Source: Bacillota bacterium (GTDB lineage: Bacteria; Bacillota; Clostridia; Peptostreptococcales; Anaerovoracaceae). Taken from it: a DNA stretch of 64,000 nucleotides. The position numbers were made by a program, and so were the translations under genes. The notes beneath the pieces are model-generated. The model saw only the letters and a program-made list of their open reading frames with translations, searched no databases and was not told where the DNA came from. Where the stretch lies: assembly GCA_022769485.1 (NCBI GenBank), contig JALEJU010000006.1, forward strand, positions 1 through 64,000, read 5' to 3'. Shown here in pieces: positions 15,596-22,925 of the stretch (positions are counted from its first letter, which is position 1; each line of letters starts with the position of its first letter).

Positions 15596-17299
15596 TTACT
15601 TCTTTGATTGAGGAACGGCCGGGTTTACATAAACAGTTCGATTATCCGTAAAAATCACCATGCCGGGTTTTGCTCCGGATGGCTTCTTCACATGGCGGAC
15701 GGAAACGTAATCCACGGGAACATTTTCGGAATACCGCCCTTTGCTATGAAAAGCAGCGACTGCTGCGGCTTCGAAAATGGCAGTTTCTGTAACAGCCTTT
15801 CCTTCGGTAACTAAAATAACATGAGAGCCGGGAATATCTTTTGTGTGAAACCAAATATCTTTTTTATCGGCTGTTTTCAATGTCAGAATATCATTTTCTT
15901 TATTGTTTCGGCCTACCAAAAGGCGAAATCCGTCACTGGTGGTATAGGCGTAGGGTTGGAGCTTAGATTTGGAAGGGCGGTAATTGCTCTTCCGCTTCCG
16001 CAGGTATCCGCCTTCCACCAGCTCTTGACGAATTTCTTCTATCTCTTCTATCGATGCCGCGTTTTCCACAAAGACCAGCACCGATTCCAGATAGTCAATT
16101 AATTCGCAGGTTTCTTTCAGCTGAATATTTTTTTCGTGGATTGCGGTTTTCGCTTTTGCATATTTTTTGAAATACTTCTGCGCGTTTTTTGCGGGAGAAA
16201 ACCGGGGATCCAGAGGAACCGTTAAAATTGAATTATCGTAATAATTGGGAATGTCCGCTGATTTCGCACCTGCAGGAACAAGATGAAGGGAAGCGGTCAG
16301 CAGTTCTCCATACAGTCTGTAACGATCCGAATTTTCAGCCTGGAGCAGATCTTCTGCCAGCCTTTGTTTTTTTAAACCCTGCTTCTGCAGGTTTGCTTCC
16401 AGAGTACGGATTAAATCCATGGATTTCTGCCGCACTCGATTGGAAGATTCCCTGTGGCGGAAAAAGAAATCCACAGCTTCGCTTGGGGTTTGAAACCGCT
16501 GTTCCGTTTCGTAGCCGTAAAGTGGGAACACATGAAATTCCAACGGGTTTCCTTTCGAATCGGTGTAAACCACAGGTGAAAATTCGCCGCTTTCCATTTT
16601 CTTGCGAATGTCTTTGATTTTATCCCATAAAACAGAAATTTCATCCGCGGATGTTATATTGCCGCAGAGAGATTCCGCAAAGGCGGGGCTGAACCCCTGT
16701 ATGCTATCAACCAGTATTTTGGCGGGGGACATCGAGTTTTCCGCAAAAATACTCCGGAATTCTGCTTCTGTTATTTCGAAGAGAGGGCGCTTGTTCTGCG
16801 AAGGAGGCAGTACATAGGGAAGCCCCGGAAGAAGCTGCCGATACCGGTTCACATCAATGGAAACCCGTTTGATACTGTCCAGAATTTTACCTGTGGAAAG
16901 GTCAAGCGCCGCGATATTGCTGTGCTTTCCCATGATTTCTATTACAAGACTGCGGTTTACCGAAACACCGAGTTCGTTAATCGAATCTACGAGGATTTCT
17001 ATTATTCGCTCGGAACCTTTCTGCCGAATTTCCGCGATCCTTCCCCCCTGAAAGTGCTTTCGAAGCAGCATGCAGAATCCCGTAGGGTTCTGGGGGTTGG
17101 ATTCGTTTTCCCGGATAAGGTGAATTCGGGCATGGCTGCTTCCGGCAGAGAGAAGAAGACGGTGTTTTTCTTTTCCTTTTTGAATGTGGAAAATTAATTC
17201 CTCCGGCTCCGGGTGATAGATTTTTTCAATTTTTCCGCCCTGTAAGCAAGCGGATAATTCCCGGACGATAGCTCCGGCTGTAATTCCGTCAAACGGCAT
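15596..17299 (-). CDS. rqcH: Ribosome-associated quality control protein RqcH (NFACT family)
   Basis: A 567-residue NFACT protein, formerly annotated as fibronectin-binding protein. It has the NFACT-N domain (from MPFDGITAGAIVREL, with SSHARIHLI near residue 65), a helix-hairpin-helix region, a long coiled coil near 285-410 and the C-terminal NFACT-R/DUF814 domain (DIWFHTKDIPGSHVIL). RqcH binds 50S subunits with stuck peptidyl-tRNA and adds C-terminal alanine tails that mark the product for degradation. I set the start at 17299, where AGGAGAGAAGCT precedes the ATG; the frame extends 12 codons upstream without a site. It is divergent from yicC. Confidence 0.93.
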   Translation of the reverse strand: MPFDGITAGAIVRELSACLQGGKIEKIYHPEPEELIFHIQKGKEKHRLLLSAGSSHARIHLIRENESNPQNPTGFCMLLRKHFQGGRIAEIRQKGSERIIEILVDSINELGVSVNRSLVIEIMGKHSNIAALDLSTGKILDSIKRVSIDVNRYRQLLPGLPYVLPPSQNKRPLFEITEAEFRSIFAENSMSPAKILVDSIQGFSPAFAESLCGNITSADEISVLWDKIKDIRKKMESGEFSPVVYTDSKGNPLEFHVFPLYGYETEQRFQTPSEAVDFFFRHRESSNRVRQKSMDLIRTLEANLQKQGLKKQRLAEDLLQAENSDRYRLYGELLTASLHLVPAGAKSADIPNYYDNSILTVPLDPRFSPAKNAQKYFKKYAKAKTAIHEKNIQLKETCELIDYLESVLVFVENAASIEEIEEIRQELVEGGYLRKRKSNYRPSKSKLQPYAYTTSDGFRLLVGRNNKENDILTLKTADKKDIWFHTKDIPGSHVILVTEGKAVTETAIFEAAAVAAFHSKGRYSENVPVDYVSVRHVKKPSGAKPGMVIFTDNRTVYVNPAVPQSKK

Positions 17300-17352
17300 A
17301 GCTTCTCTCCTATAAAACACTTCAAATTCACGCATATTTGTGCTATATTAGA

Positions 17353-17362
17353 AATAATACCA
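17353..17362 (-). promoter_or_regulatory. Possible extended -10 promoter of rqcH
   Basis: On the minus strand TGGTATTAT is a -10 hexamer with the TG of an extended -10, about 55 bases before the rqcH start. The -35 is poor. Confidence 0.35.
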
Positions 17363-17391
17363 CGGAACCAGAGAAAAGAAAACCGTTTGCG

Positions 17392-17400
17392 TGGCATAAT
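17392..17400 (+). promoter_or_regulatory. Possible extended -10 promoter of yicC
   Basis: TGGCATAAT, a -10-like hexamer with an extended TG, lies 24 bases before the yicC ATG. No good -35 is seen. Confidence 0.35.
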
Positions 17401-17424
17401 CGAGAATAAGAGAGGAAAAATGCG

Positions 17425-18309
17425 ATGATCAAAAGTATGACAGGGTTTGGGCGAGGCGAATACAACGATGGAAAACGGAACATAATTGTAGAAATAAAGT
17501 CCGTAAATCATCGGTACAGCGATATTTCCATACGGATGCCCCGCCGCTATTCTTTTGCGGAAGAAAAATTGAAAGCCATCGTAAAAAATTATGCCAGACG
17601 GGGTAAAATTGAAATGTCCATAATGGTGGAAAATATAACAGAAGACGATACCAGTATAAAATTAAACGCAATGGTAGCGCATCAGTATTACGATAATCTG
17701 CAGGCTTTGAAGCAGGAATTTTCTTTGTCGGGAGAGGTTACCCTTCCATTTTTGGCCTCTTTACCGGATGTTATGAAAGCTGTTCCTGATTTGGAGGATG
17801 AAGAGGAAATCTGCAGATGCCTGGCGGTTCCCGTGGAGGAAGCTTCCCGGAAACTGGATGAAATGCGCATTGCGGAAGGAAAGAAACTGGCGGAAGATAT
17901 TCTCATGAGAGCCGGTTTGATTCGGGATCTTGTACAAAAAATCGAAGTGCAGGCGCCGGAAACAGTAAAAGCATATACGGAAAAATTGAGAGACCGCATT
18001 GCGGAGTTAGTAGGCAATGCAGTCAATGTTCCGGAAGACCGGATTCTCCTGGAAGCTGCTGTTTTCGCGGATAAAGCCAACATTACAGAAGAGCTTGTGA
18101 GGTTGGACAGCCACATACGCCAGCTGAACGATATTATAAGCAAAAGCAATCAGCCGGACGGCAAGAAGCTGGATTTCCTGGTGCAGGAAATGAATCGGGA
18201 AGCCAATACCATCGGTTCCAAAGCCAACGATCTTACCATTACAAATATGGTTTTGGATATTAAGAGCGAAGTGGAAAAAATTCGTGAACAAGTACAAAAC
18301 ATTGAATAA
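17425..18309 (+). CDS. yicC: YicC/YloC family endoribonuclease
   Basis: A 294-residue protein with the full YicC signature: MIKSMTGFGRGEY at the start, the VEIKSVNHRYSDISIRMPR stretch, and the C-terminal KKLDFLVQEMNREANTIGSK motif followed by KSEVEKIREQVQNIE. YicC of E. coli is an endoribonuclease involved in small-RNA decay; the Bacillus protein YloC is similar. GAGAGGAAAAA precedes the ATG. In Bacillus the order is yloC-remA-gmk-rpoZ; here remA is absent between yicC and gmk. Function in this organism is inferred from the family. Confidence 0.93.
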   Translation: MIKSMTGFGRGEYNDGKRNIIVEIKSVNHRYSDISIRMPRRYSFAEEKLKAIVKNYARRGKIEMSIMVENITEDDTSIKLNAMVAHQYYDNLQALKQEFSLSGEVTLPFLASLPDVMKAVPDLEDEEEICRCLAVPVEEASRKLDEMRIAEGKKLAEDILMRAGLIRDLVQKIEVQAPETVKAYTEKLRDRIAELVGNAVNVPEDRILLEAAVFADKANITEELVRLDSHIRQLNDIISKSNQPDGKKLDFLVQEMNREANTIGSKANDLTITNMVLDIKSEVEKIREQVQNIE

Positions 18310-18323
18310 TGCCTGACAACTAC

Positions 18324-18352
18324 TTGAAAAAAGCAGACAGAGAAGATATAAT
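18324..18352 (+). promoter_or_regulatory. Sigma-A promoter of gmk-rpoZ
   Basis: TTGAAA (18324-18329) and TATAAT (18347-18352) are 17 bases apart. This near-consensus promoter lies about 64 bases before gmk, so gmk need not depend on yicC transcription. Confidence 0.7.
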
Positions 18353-18415
18353 TAAAAAATAGCTTTTTGATTTAATCACAGCAGGAAACGGCACAATTCG
18401 ATTGAGAGGAAAAGA

Positions 18416-19042
18416 ATGCAGAAAGGAATGCTTTTCGTAGTTTCCGGACCTTCCGGTACCGGGAAAGGAACCGTTTGTAAACGAGTAAAAAAGGAACTGG
18501 AAATTTCGATTTCCGTTTCCATGACTACCCGGAAGCCCAGAGCAGGAGAAATAGAGGGCGAAAGTTATTATTTCGTGACTCATGATGAATTTCGCAATGC
18601 CCTGAAAAGAAACGGTTTTCTGGAATATGCGCAGGTGTACGGAAATTATTACGGAACACCGAAAGCAAAAGTGTTAGAAAAACTGAATGCGGGAATGGAT
18701 GTACTTCTGGAAATCGATATTCAGGGTGCATTGAATGTAAAAAAAGCGTTTCCCGATTCCATTCTGATTTTCCTGCTTCCGCCTTCTTTGGAAGAACTGG
18801 AAAAGCGGATTGTGGCCAGAGGCACGGAGACAGAAGAAGCCATACGTCTGCGTCTCGGTGAATCTCTCAGAGAGTTGTCGTATGTATACCAATATGATTA
18901 TTGTATTATCAACGACGAATTGCAGGATGCCGTAGATGCGGTAGCCTCCGTAATCCGGGCGGAACATGCCCGTGTGAGAAAAGGCATTCGTGAGTTGATT
19001 CAAAGTTATGAAAAAAGTATAAAAGGGGGATTTTTGTTATGA
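18416..19042 (+). CDS. gmk: Guanylate kinase
   Basis: A 208-residue guanylate kinase (GMP + ATP to GDP + ADP). The P-loop GPSGTGKGT is at residues 11-19. The GMP-binding segment follows with STTRKPR-like TTRKPRAGEIEGESYYF (about 37-53) and FLEYAQVYGNYYGTP near 63-78, then the conserved DVLLEIDIQGALNVK. The start follows GAGAGGAAAAGA. It overlaps rpoZ by 4 bases (ATGA), so both are translated together. Preceded by a strong promoter after yicC. Confidence 0.97.
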   Translation: MQKGMLFVVSGPSGTGKGTVCKRVKKELEISISVSMTTRKPRAGEIEGESYYFVTHDEFRNALKRNGFLEYAQVYGNYYGTPKAKVLEKLNAGMDVLLEIDIQGALNVKKAFPDSILIFLLPPSLEELEKRIVARGTETEEAIRLRLGESLRELSYVYQYDYCIINDELQDAVDAVASVIRAEHARVRKGIRELIQSYEKSIKGGFLL

Positions 19043-19245
19043 TGCTGGAACCGTCTGTTCAGGTTATGAAATCTAAGGCTGACAGCCGCTATACGCTGGT
19101 TATCTTAGCCGCAAAACGTGCAAGAGATATTATCGATGGAAAACCTTGTTTGATCGATGTGGATTCGGATAAGCCGGTATCGGTTGCTGCCCATGAAATT
19201 GCGGGCGATTTGATCACATACCGAAGAGAAGAAGACGTAATCTAA
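19039..19245 (+). CDS. rpoZ: RNA polymerase omega subunit
   Basis: A 68-residue omega subunit, which helps assemble and stabilise RNA polymerase by wrapping the beta-prime C terminus. Family marks are SRYTLVILAAKRARDI and the KPVSVAAHEIAGD segment. Start at 19039 overlaps the gmk stop by 4 bases; a second ATG at 19042 is also possible and would give one residue less. The position after gmk is conserved in Firmicutes. A hairpin follows the stop. Confidence 0.93.
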   Translation: MMLEPSVQVMKSKADSRYTLVILAAKRARDIIDGKPCLIDVDSDKPVSVAAHEIAGDLITYRREEDVI

Positions 19246-19258
19246 AAAACAAAAAAGC

Positions 19259-19285
19259 AGGAGCGGTTTCAGCCGCTCCTATATT
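19259..19285 (+). terminator. Hairpin terminator after rpoZ
   Basis: An 8-bp perfect GC-rich stem (19259-19266 with 19273-19280) is followed by ATATTATTT, a weak U tract. It probably ends the gmk-rpoZ transcript at least partly. Confidence 0.6.
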
Positions 19286-19303
19286 ATTTAGGGAGAACGA
19301 GTT

Positions 19304-20011
19304 TTGGAAAAGACGCAGTATGACAGAACGAAAATGCTGATCGGAACGGAAGAATTTCAGCATCTAAGGGGAAAAAAAGTGATTTGCTTCGGAATCGGTG
19401 GCGTGGGAGGACACTGTACGGAAGCGCTGGCGCGTATGGGAGTCGGTGTTATCGGAATTGTGGACAGCGATACAGTGGATCTGACAAATTTAAACCGGCA
19501 GATTATCGCTCTGCACAGTACCGTTGGAAGAAGGAAAACGGACGTAATGGAGGAACGAATTCATGACATTGATCCGGATATTACGGTGGAAAAATTTTCT
19601 TTTCGCTTGACGGAGAAGAACACGGACGCGTTTCGAATCGGCTGGTGGGATTACGTAATCGACGCAATCGACGACGTGAGTGCAAAAGTGGCTTTGATTG
19701 AAAAAAGTACGGAACTCGGAGTCCCTGTCATTTCCTGTATGGGAACCGGAAATAAAATGAAGCCTTCCCGTCTGCGCCTGGAGGATATTTCAAAAACCCA
19801 TACTTGCCCGCTGGCAAAAGCAGTGCGGAAGAGACTGCGGAAAAAAGGGATCACAAAAGGTGTAACGGTGGTTTTCTCTGATGAAGAACCGGCCAGAAAA
19901 GAACACGGGAATGAAAAATACCCTTGTCCGTCCAGCAATTCATTTGTTCCGGCTTCAGCGGGATTGCTGCTGGCTTCCGCGGTCGTTTCCGATTTAATTC
20001 AAAAGAACTGA
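19304..20011 (+). CDS. tcdA: tRNA threonylcarbamoyladenosine dehydratase
   Basis: A 235-residue E1-like ATP-binding protein of the TcdA/CsdL family, which converts t6A37 in tRNA to its cyclic form. The nucleotide-binding GIGGVGG loop is at residues 30-36, followed by DSDTVDLTNLNRQ. The CMGTGNKMKPSRL segment and the HTCPLAKAVRKRLRK stretch are typical of the subgroup, which separates it from ThiF (also in this window at 49272). The start is TTG with AGGGAGAACGA upstream. It lies between rpoZ and a LytTR gene on the same strand. Confidence 0.92.
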   Translation: MEKTQYDRTKMLIGTEEFQHLRGKKVICFGIGGVGGHCTEALARMGVGVIGIVDSDTVDLTNLNRQIIALHSTVGRRKTDVMEERIHDIDPDITVEKFSFRLTEKNTDAFRIGWWDYVIDAIDDVSAKVALIEKSTELGVPVISCMGTGNKMKPSRLRLEDISKTHTCPLAKAVRKRLRKKGITKGVTVVFSDEEPARKEHGNEKYPCPSSNSFVPASAGLLLASAVVSDLIQKN

Positions 20012-20141
20012 CCCTGTTTTTCAAGCGGCTCAAATCGTTTGTCCGCAGAGAAAAAGACTTCTCCTGTGCCTTCCGAAAATGCAATTTTCAGCAGATCGAG
20101 CGGTGTCTCCAATGTAAATAATTCAAATAAAGGAGGCTCTC

Positions 20142-20531
20142 ATGAATGCGTTAAAATACTGTACGAAAAGAAGAAAAATCGGTGAAAAGATACCTCTTTG
20201 CATACAAAAAGGCATTTATCAAATCAGGGTTTCTGAGATCGATTTTCTGGAATCAGAACAGAGAAAGGTGCATATACACCTGGAAAACGGAGAAGTGCTT
20301 ACTGCTTACGGGAAAATTTCCGAAATGCAAGCCATGCTGGACGATTGCTTCTGCCGATGCAGTCAAGCTGTTTTAGTCAATATGAGGAATGTCCGAAGTC
20401 TGGTTCATATGAAATTTAAGTTTCTGAGCGGCAACGAAGCGGAAATCAGTCAACGGTATTATGCCGATGTAAGGCGCAGGTTCTGCAGGTATATTAACAG
20501 CGAATTATCCGGCGAAATTTCGGATGAATAA
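20142..20531 (+). CDS. LytTR-domain transcriptional regulator, stand-alone
   Basis: A 129-residue protein that is essentially one LytTR DNA-binding domain: RVSEIDFLESEQRKVHIHLENGE, then CFCRCSQAVLVNMRNVRSL and a C-terminal RRRFCRYI. These domains bind direct repeats through a beta-fold rather than a helix-turn-helix. No receiver domain or membrane segment is present, so it is not a classical two-component regulator; it may be controlled by partner proteins or by level. An ideal AAAGGAGG lies before the ATG. Five Cys residues are unusual for the family. Targets are unknown. Confidence 0.85.
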   Translation: MNALKYCTKRRKIGEKIPLCIQKGIYQIRVSEIDFLESEQRKVHIHLENGEVLTAYGKISEMQAMLDDCFCRCSQAVLVNMRNVRSLVHMKFKFLSGNEAEISQRYYADVRRRFCRYINSELSGEISDE

Positions 20532-20576
20532 CGGTGAAATTCCTGCTGAGCAGGCCGAAATGACTGAAAATACAGC

Positions 20577-20605
20577 TTGCATAAGCATTTGATCTATGGT
20601 ATTAT
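20577..20605 (+). promoter_or_regulatory. Sigma-A promoter of the rimP-nusA-infB operon
   Basis: TTGCAT (20577-20582) and TATTAT (20600-20605) are separated by 17 bases. The leader then contains a terminator before rimP. Confidence 0.6.
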
Positions 20606-20629
20606 AAGTTATCGTTATTTATTGGTAGC

Positions 20630-20663
20630 ATCAAAGAGTGGGAAAACCCACTCTTTGATTTTT
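20630..20663 (+). terminator. Leader terminator (attenuator) before rimP-nusA
   Basis: A perfect 13-bp stem (20630-20642 with 20647-20659) with an AAAA loop is followed by a short T tract, 12 bases before the rimP ATG. Because it lies between the promoter and the operon, it is likely an attenuator. In Bacillus subtilis NusA is known to stimulate termination in the leader of its own operon; the same feedback is inferred here. Confidence 0.7.
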
Positions 20664-20675
20664 GAAGGAACAAAA

Positions 20676-21164
20676 ATGGCAAAAAAGAAGATTACCCGGT
20701 TAGTAGAAAATGAGTTAGCGCCGTTTTTAAAAGCGGAGGGGTATGTTTTATACCATCTGGAATTTGTAAAAGAAAGCCACGATTGGTTTTTAAGGGTTTT
20801 TATTGAAAAAGCTCCGGACGGTGAGGATCATCAGCCCGGCGCAGTAGGTACAGACGATTGTGAAAAGGTCAGCCGTTTTCTCAGCGATCGGTTGGATGAG
20901 TTGGATCCCATCGAACAGAATTATTATTTGGAGGTTTCTTCTCCCGGCATGGATCGCCCCCTCTTAAAAGAAGAGCATTTTCTTCGCTATATCGGGGAAC
21001 TGGTGGATCTGCGGCTGTATCGGGCTGAAGACGGAAAAAAGGACTGGACAGGACGGCTTTTGGGATTCGGCGATGAAACAGTTTCGATTGAATTGGAAAA
21101 CGGAGAATCTAAAAATTTTTCGCTTAAGGACATTTCGAAAGCGAGTTTGACAGTGGTATTTTAA
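20676..21164 (+). CDS. rimP: Ribosome maturation factor RimP
   Basis: A 162-residue RimP (YlxS), needed for late assembly of the 30S subunit. It has the N-terminal alpha/beta domain (LAPFLKAEGYVLYHLEFVKE) and the EVSSPGMDRPL motif near residue 88, followed by the C-terminal SH3-like barrel. The start at 20676 has GAAGGAAC upstream and gives the usual N terminus MAKKKITRLVE; the frame continues upstream through the leader terminator, which cannot be coding. First gene of the operon, 18 bases before nusA. Confidence 0.94.
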   Translation: MAKKKITRLVENELAPFLKAEGYVLYHLEFVKESHDWFLRVFIEKAPDGEDHQPGAVGTDDCEKVSRFLSDRLDELDPIEQNYYLEVSSPGMDRPLLKEEHFLRYIGELVDLRLYRAEDGKKDWTGRLLGFGDETVSIELENGESKNFSLKDISKASLTVVF

Positions 21165-21182
21165 GGAGGAAGCACTGGAAAA

Positions 21183-22313
21183 ATGAACAGAGAATTTATT
21201 TTGGCAATTGAAGATTTGGAAAAAGAAAAACAAATCTCCAAAGATCTGCTGATCGAAGCCATCGAATCGGCATTGGTGTCTGCATATAAGAAAAATTACG
21301 GCACTTCGCAGAATGTTCGCGTAAATATCGACAGGGAAACCGGTGATATTGATGTTTTCATGCGGAGAGATATCGTAGAAGAAGTGGATGATCCTTTTGT
21401 AGAGGTCAGCTTAGAAGAAGCGCAGGCCATTGACCCGGCATATGAATTAGGGGATGTAATCGAATATCAGGTAAAGCCTCGAGATTTCGGACGGATTGCG
21501 GCGCAGACCGCAAAGCAGGTTGTAGTACAGCGGATTCGCGAAGCGGAACGGGGTATGATCTATGATGATTATATCAATCGTCAGGGTGAAATCATTACCG
21601 GGCAGATTCAGCGGATCAGCAATGAAACCATTTTCATCAATATGGGGAGAACCGAAGGCATTTTGGCTGTTACGGAACAGGTACCCGGAGAGCATTATGA
21701 CGTGAACGACCGTTTGCGCCTGTACATTATGGATGTAAAGAAAACCACAAAGGGTCCGCAGGTATATCTTTCCCGCTCTCATCCGGGTTTGGTAAAACGA
21801 TTATTTGAATTGGAAGTTCCGGAAATTCAGGACGGTATTGTAGAAATTAAGAGTATCGCAAGGGAGGCGGGATCCCGTACCAAAATTGCAGTTTTCGCGT
21901 CGGACGAAAGCGTGGATCCGGTCGGTTCCTGCGTAGGTGCCAGGGGGACCCGTGTACAGGCAGTAGTAGATGAACTTAACGGCGAAAAAATAGATATTAT
22001 TAATTGGAGCGACGATCCCTCGGAACTGATCAGCAGCGCTTTGTCTCCCGCCAAAGTAGAACAGGTTATCATCGATGAAGAAGAACGTTCGGCGTTGGTA
22101 ATTGTTCCGGATTATCAGCTGTCCCTGGCTATCGGAAAAGAAGGACAGAACGTTCGTCTGGCAGCTAAGCTGTGCAGTTGGAAAATTGACATTAAAAGCC
22201 ATACGCAGTATGCGGAAGCGTACGGAGAAGAGCCTGCTGAAGAAGAGGACGTTTTGGACAGCCAGGCGGAAGCGTATGATATTATCGAGCCGGAAGAAAA
22301 CGACGCCCAATAG
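21183..22313 (+). CDS. nusA: Transcription termination/antitermination factor NusA
   Basis: A 376-residue NusA of the Firmicute form: an N-terminal RNA polymerase-binding domain, S1 domain (about 133-200) and two KH domains, with GARGTRVQAVVDELNGEKID in KH1 and AIGKEGQNVRLAAKL near 316 in KH2. It lacks the C-terminal acidic repeats of the E. coli protein, and ends in a short acidic tail. It promotes pausing and intrinsic termination. AAGGAGG precedes it closely. The leader terminator upstream of rimP suggests feedback control by NusA itself. Confidence 0.97.
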   Translation: MNREFILAIEDLEKEKQISKDLLIEAIESALVSAYKKNYGTSQNVRVNIDRETGDIDVFMRRDIVEEVDDPFVEVSLEEAQAIDPAYELGDVIEYQVKPRDFGRIAAQTAKQVVVQRIREAERGMIYDDYINRQGEIITGQIQRISNETIFINMGRTEGILAVTEQVPGEHYDVNDRLRLYIMDVKKTTKGPQVYLSRSHPGLVKRLFELEVPEIQDGIVEIKSIAREAGSRTKIAVFASDESVDPVGSCVGARGTRVQAVVDELNGEKIDIINWSDDPSELISSALSPAKVEQVIIDEEERSALVIVPDYQLSLAIGKEGQNVRLAAKLCSWKIDIKSHTQYAEAYGEEPAEEEDVLDSQAEAYDIIEPEENDAQ

Positions 22314-22325
22314 GAGGAAAGTCAG

Positions 22326-22598
22326 GTGAAGGAAAAGAAAATCCCCATGAGGCGCTGCGTGGGATGTATGGAATCAAAAGAAAAAAAAGAATTGATCCGC
22401 ATTGCCGGTACGCCGGATTCCGGCGTGCATCCGGATCCGACGGGAAAAGCGCCGGGACGTGGAATTTACCTTTGCCCGAATCCGGAATGCTTTGAAAAAG
22501 CGCGGAAAAAGAAAGCCATCGGGCGGGGATTAAAAATGAACCTGTCGGAGGAACAGATTGATAAGCTGTTTCAGGAGCTTTTGAGTTATGAAAAATAA
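22326..22598 (+). CDS. rnpM: RnpM/YlxR RNase P modulator (DUF448)
   Basis: A 90-residue protein with the YlxR signature: PMRRCVGCMESKEKKELIRI, then GRGIYLCPNPECFEKARKK. In Bacillus this protein (now RnpM) binds RNase P RNA and dampens RNase P activity. The start is GTG with TAGGAGGAAAG close upstream. It overlaps the ylxQ gene by 11 bases. Position between nusA and the L7Ae-like gene is conserved. Confidence 0.93.
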   Translation: MKEKKIPMRRCVGCMESKEKKELIRIAGTPDSGVHPDPTGKAPGRGIYLCPNPECFEKARKKKAIGRGLKMNLSEEQIDKLFQELLSYEK

Positions 22599-22905
22599 AA
22601 TATACAGTTATGTTGGCTTCGCCAGAAAATCGGGGAATTTAGCCTTAGGGTACAATGCCTGCGAAGCTGCCCTCGAGAAAAAGACAGTGAAATTGATTCT
22701 GTTGTCCTGCGGGTTAGCGGAGAACAGCAAAAAGAAGTTTCAAAGAAAATCCCGGGAGCAGAACGTGCCGCTGCGCCTGGTTTCGGACAGTGAGGAATTG
22801 TCCGCAGCAGCAGGAAGAACCGGAATTGAAGTTTTCGGAATTTTGGATTCCGGTCTGGCAGCCGCTGTTTTGAAACAAATTGACGATGACGGGCGAAACG
22901 CCTGA
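22588..22905 (+). CDS. ylxQ: L7Ae-family RNA-binding protein YlxQ
   Basis: A 105-residue protein of the L7Ae/L30e fold, which binds kink-turn RNA. It shows YVGFARKSGNLALGYNACE and KLILLSCGLAENSKKKF. The usual position between rnpM and infB is kept. The start overlaps rnpM, so translation is coupled. The Bacillus YlxQ protein has no well-defined task; association with ribosome or RNase P function is assumed from context. Confidence 0.9.
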   Translation: MKNKIYSYVGFARKSGNLALGYNACEAALEKKTVKLILLSCGLAENSKKKFQRKSREQNVPLRLVSDSEELSAAAGRTGIEVFGILDSGLAAAVLKQIDDDGRNA

Positions 22906-22925
22906 GAAAATAAGGAGGTATGCTG

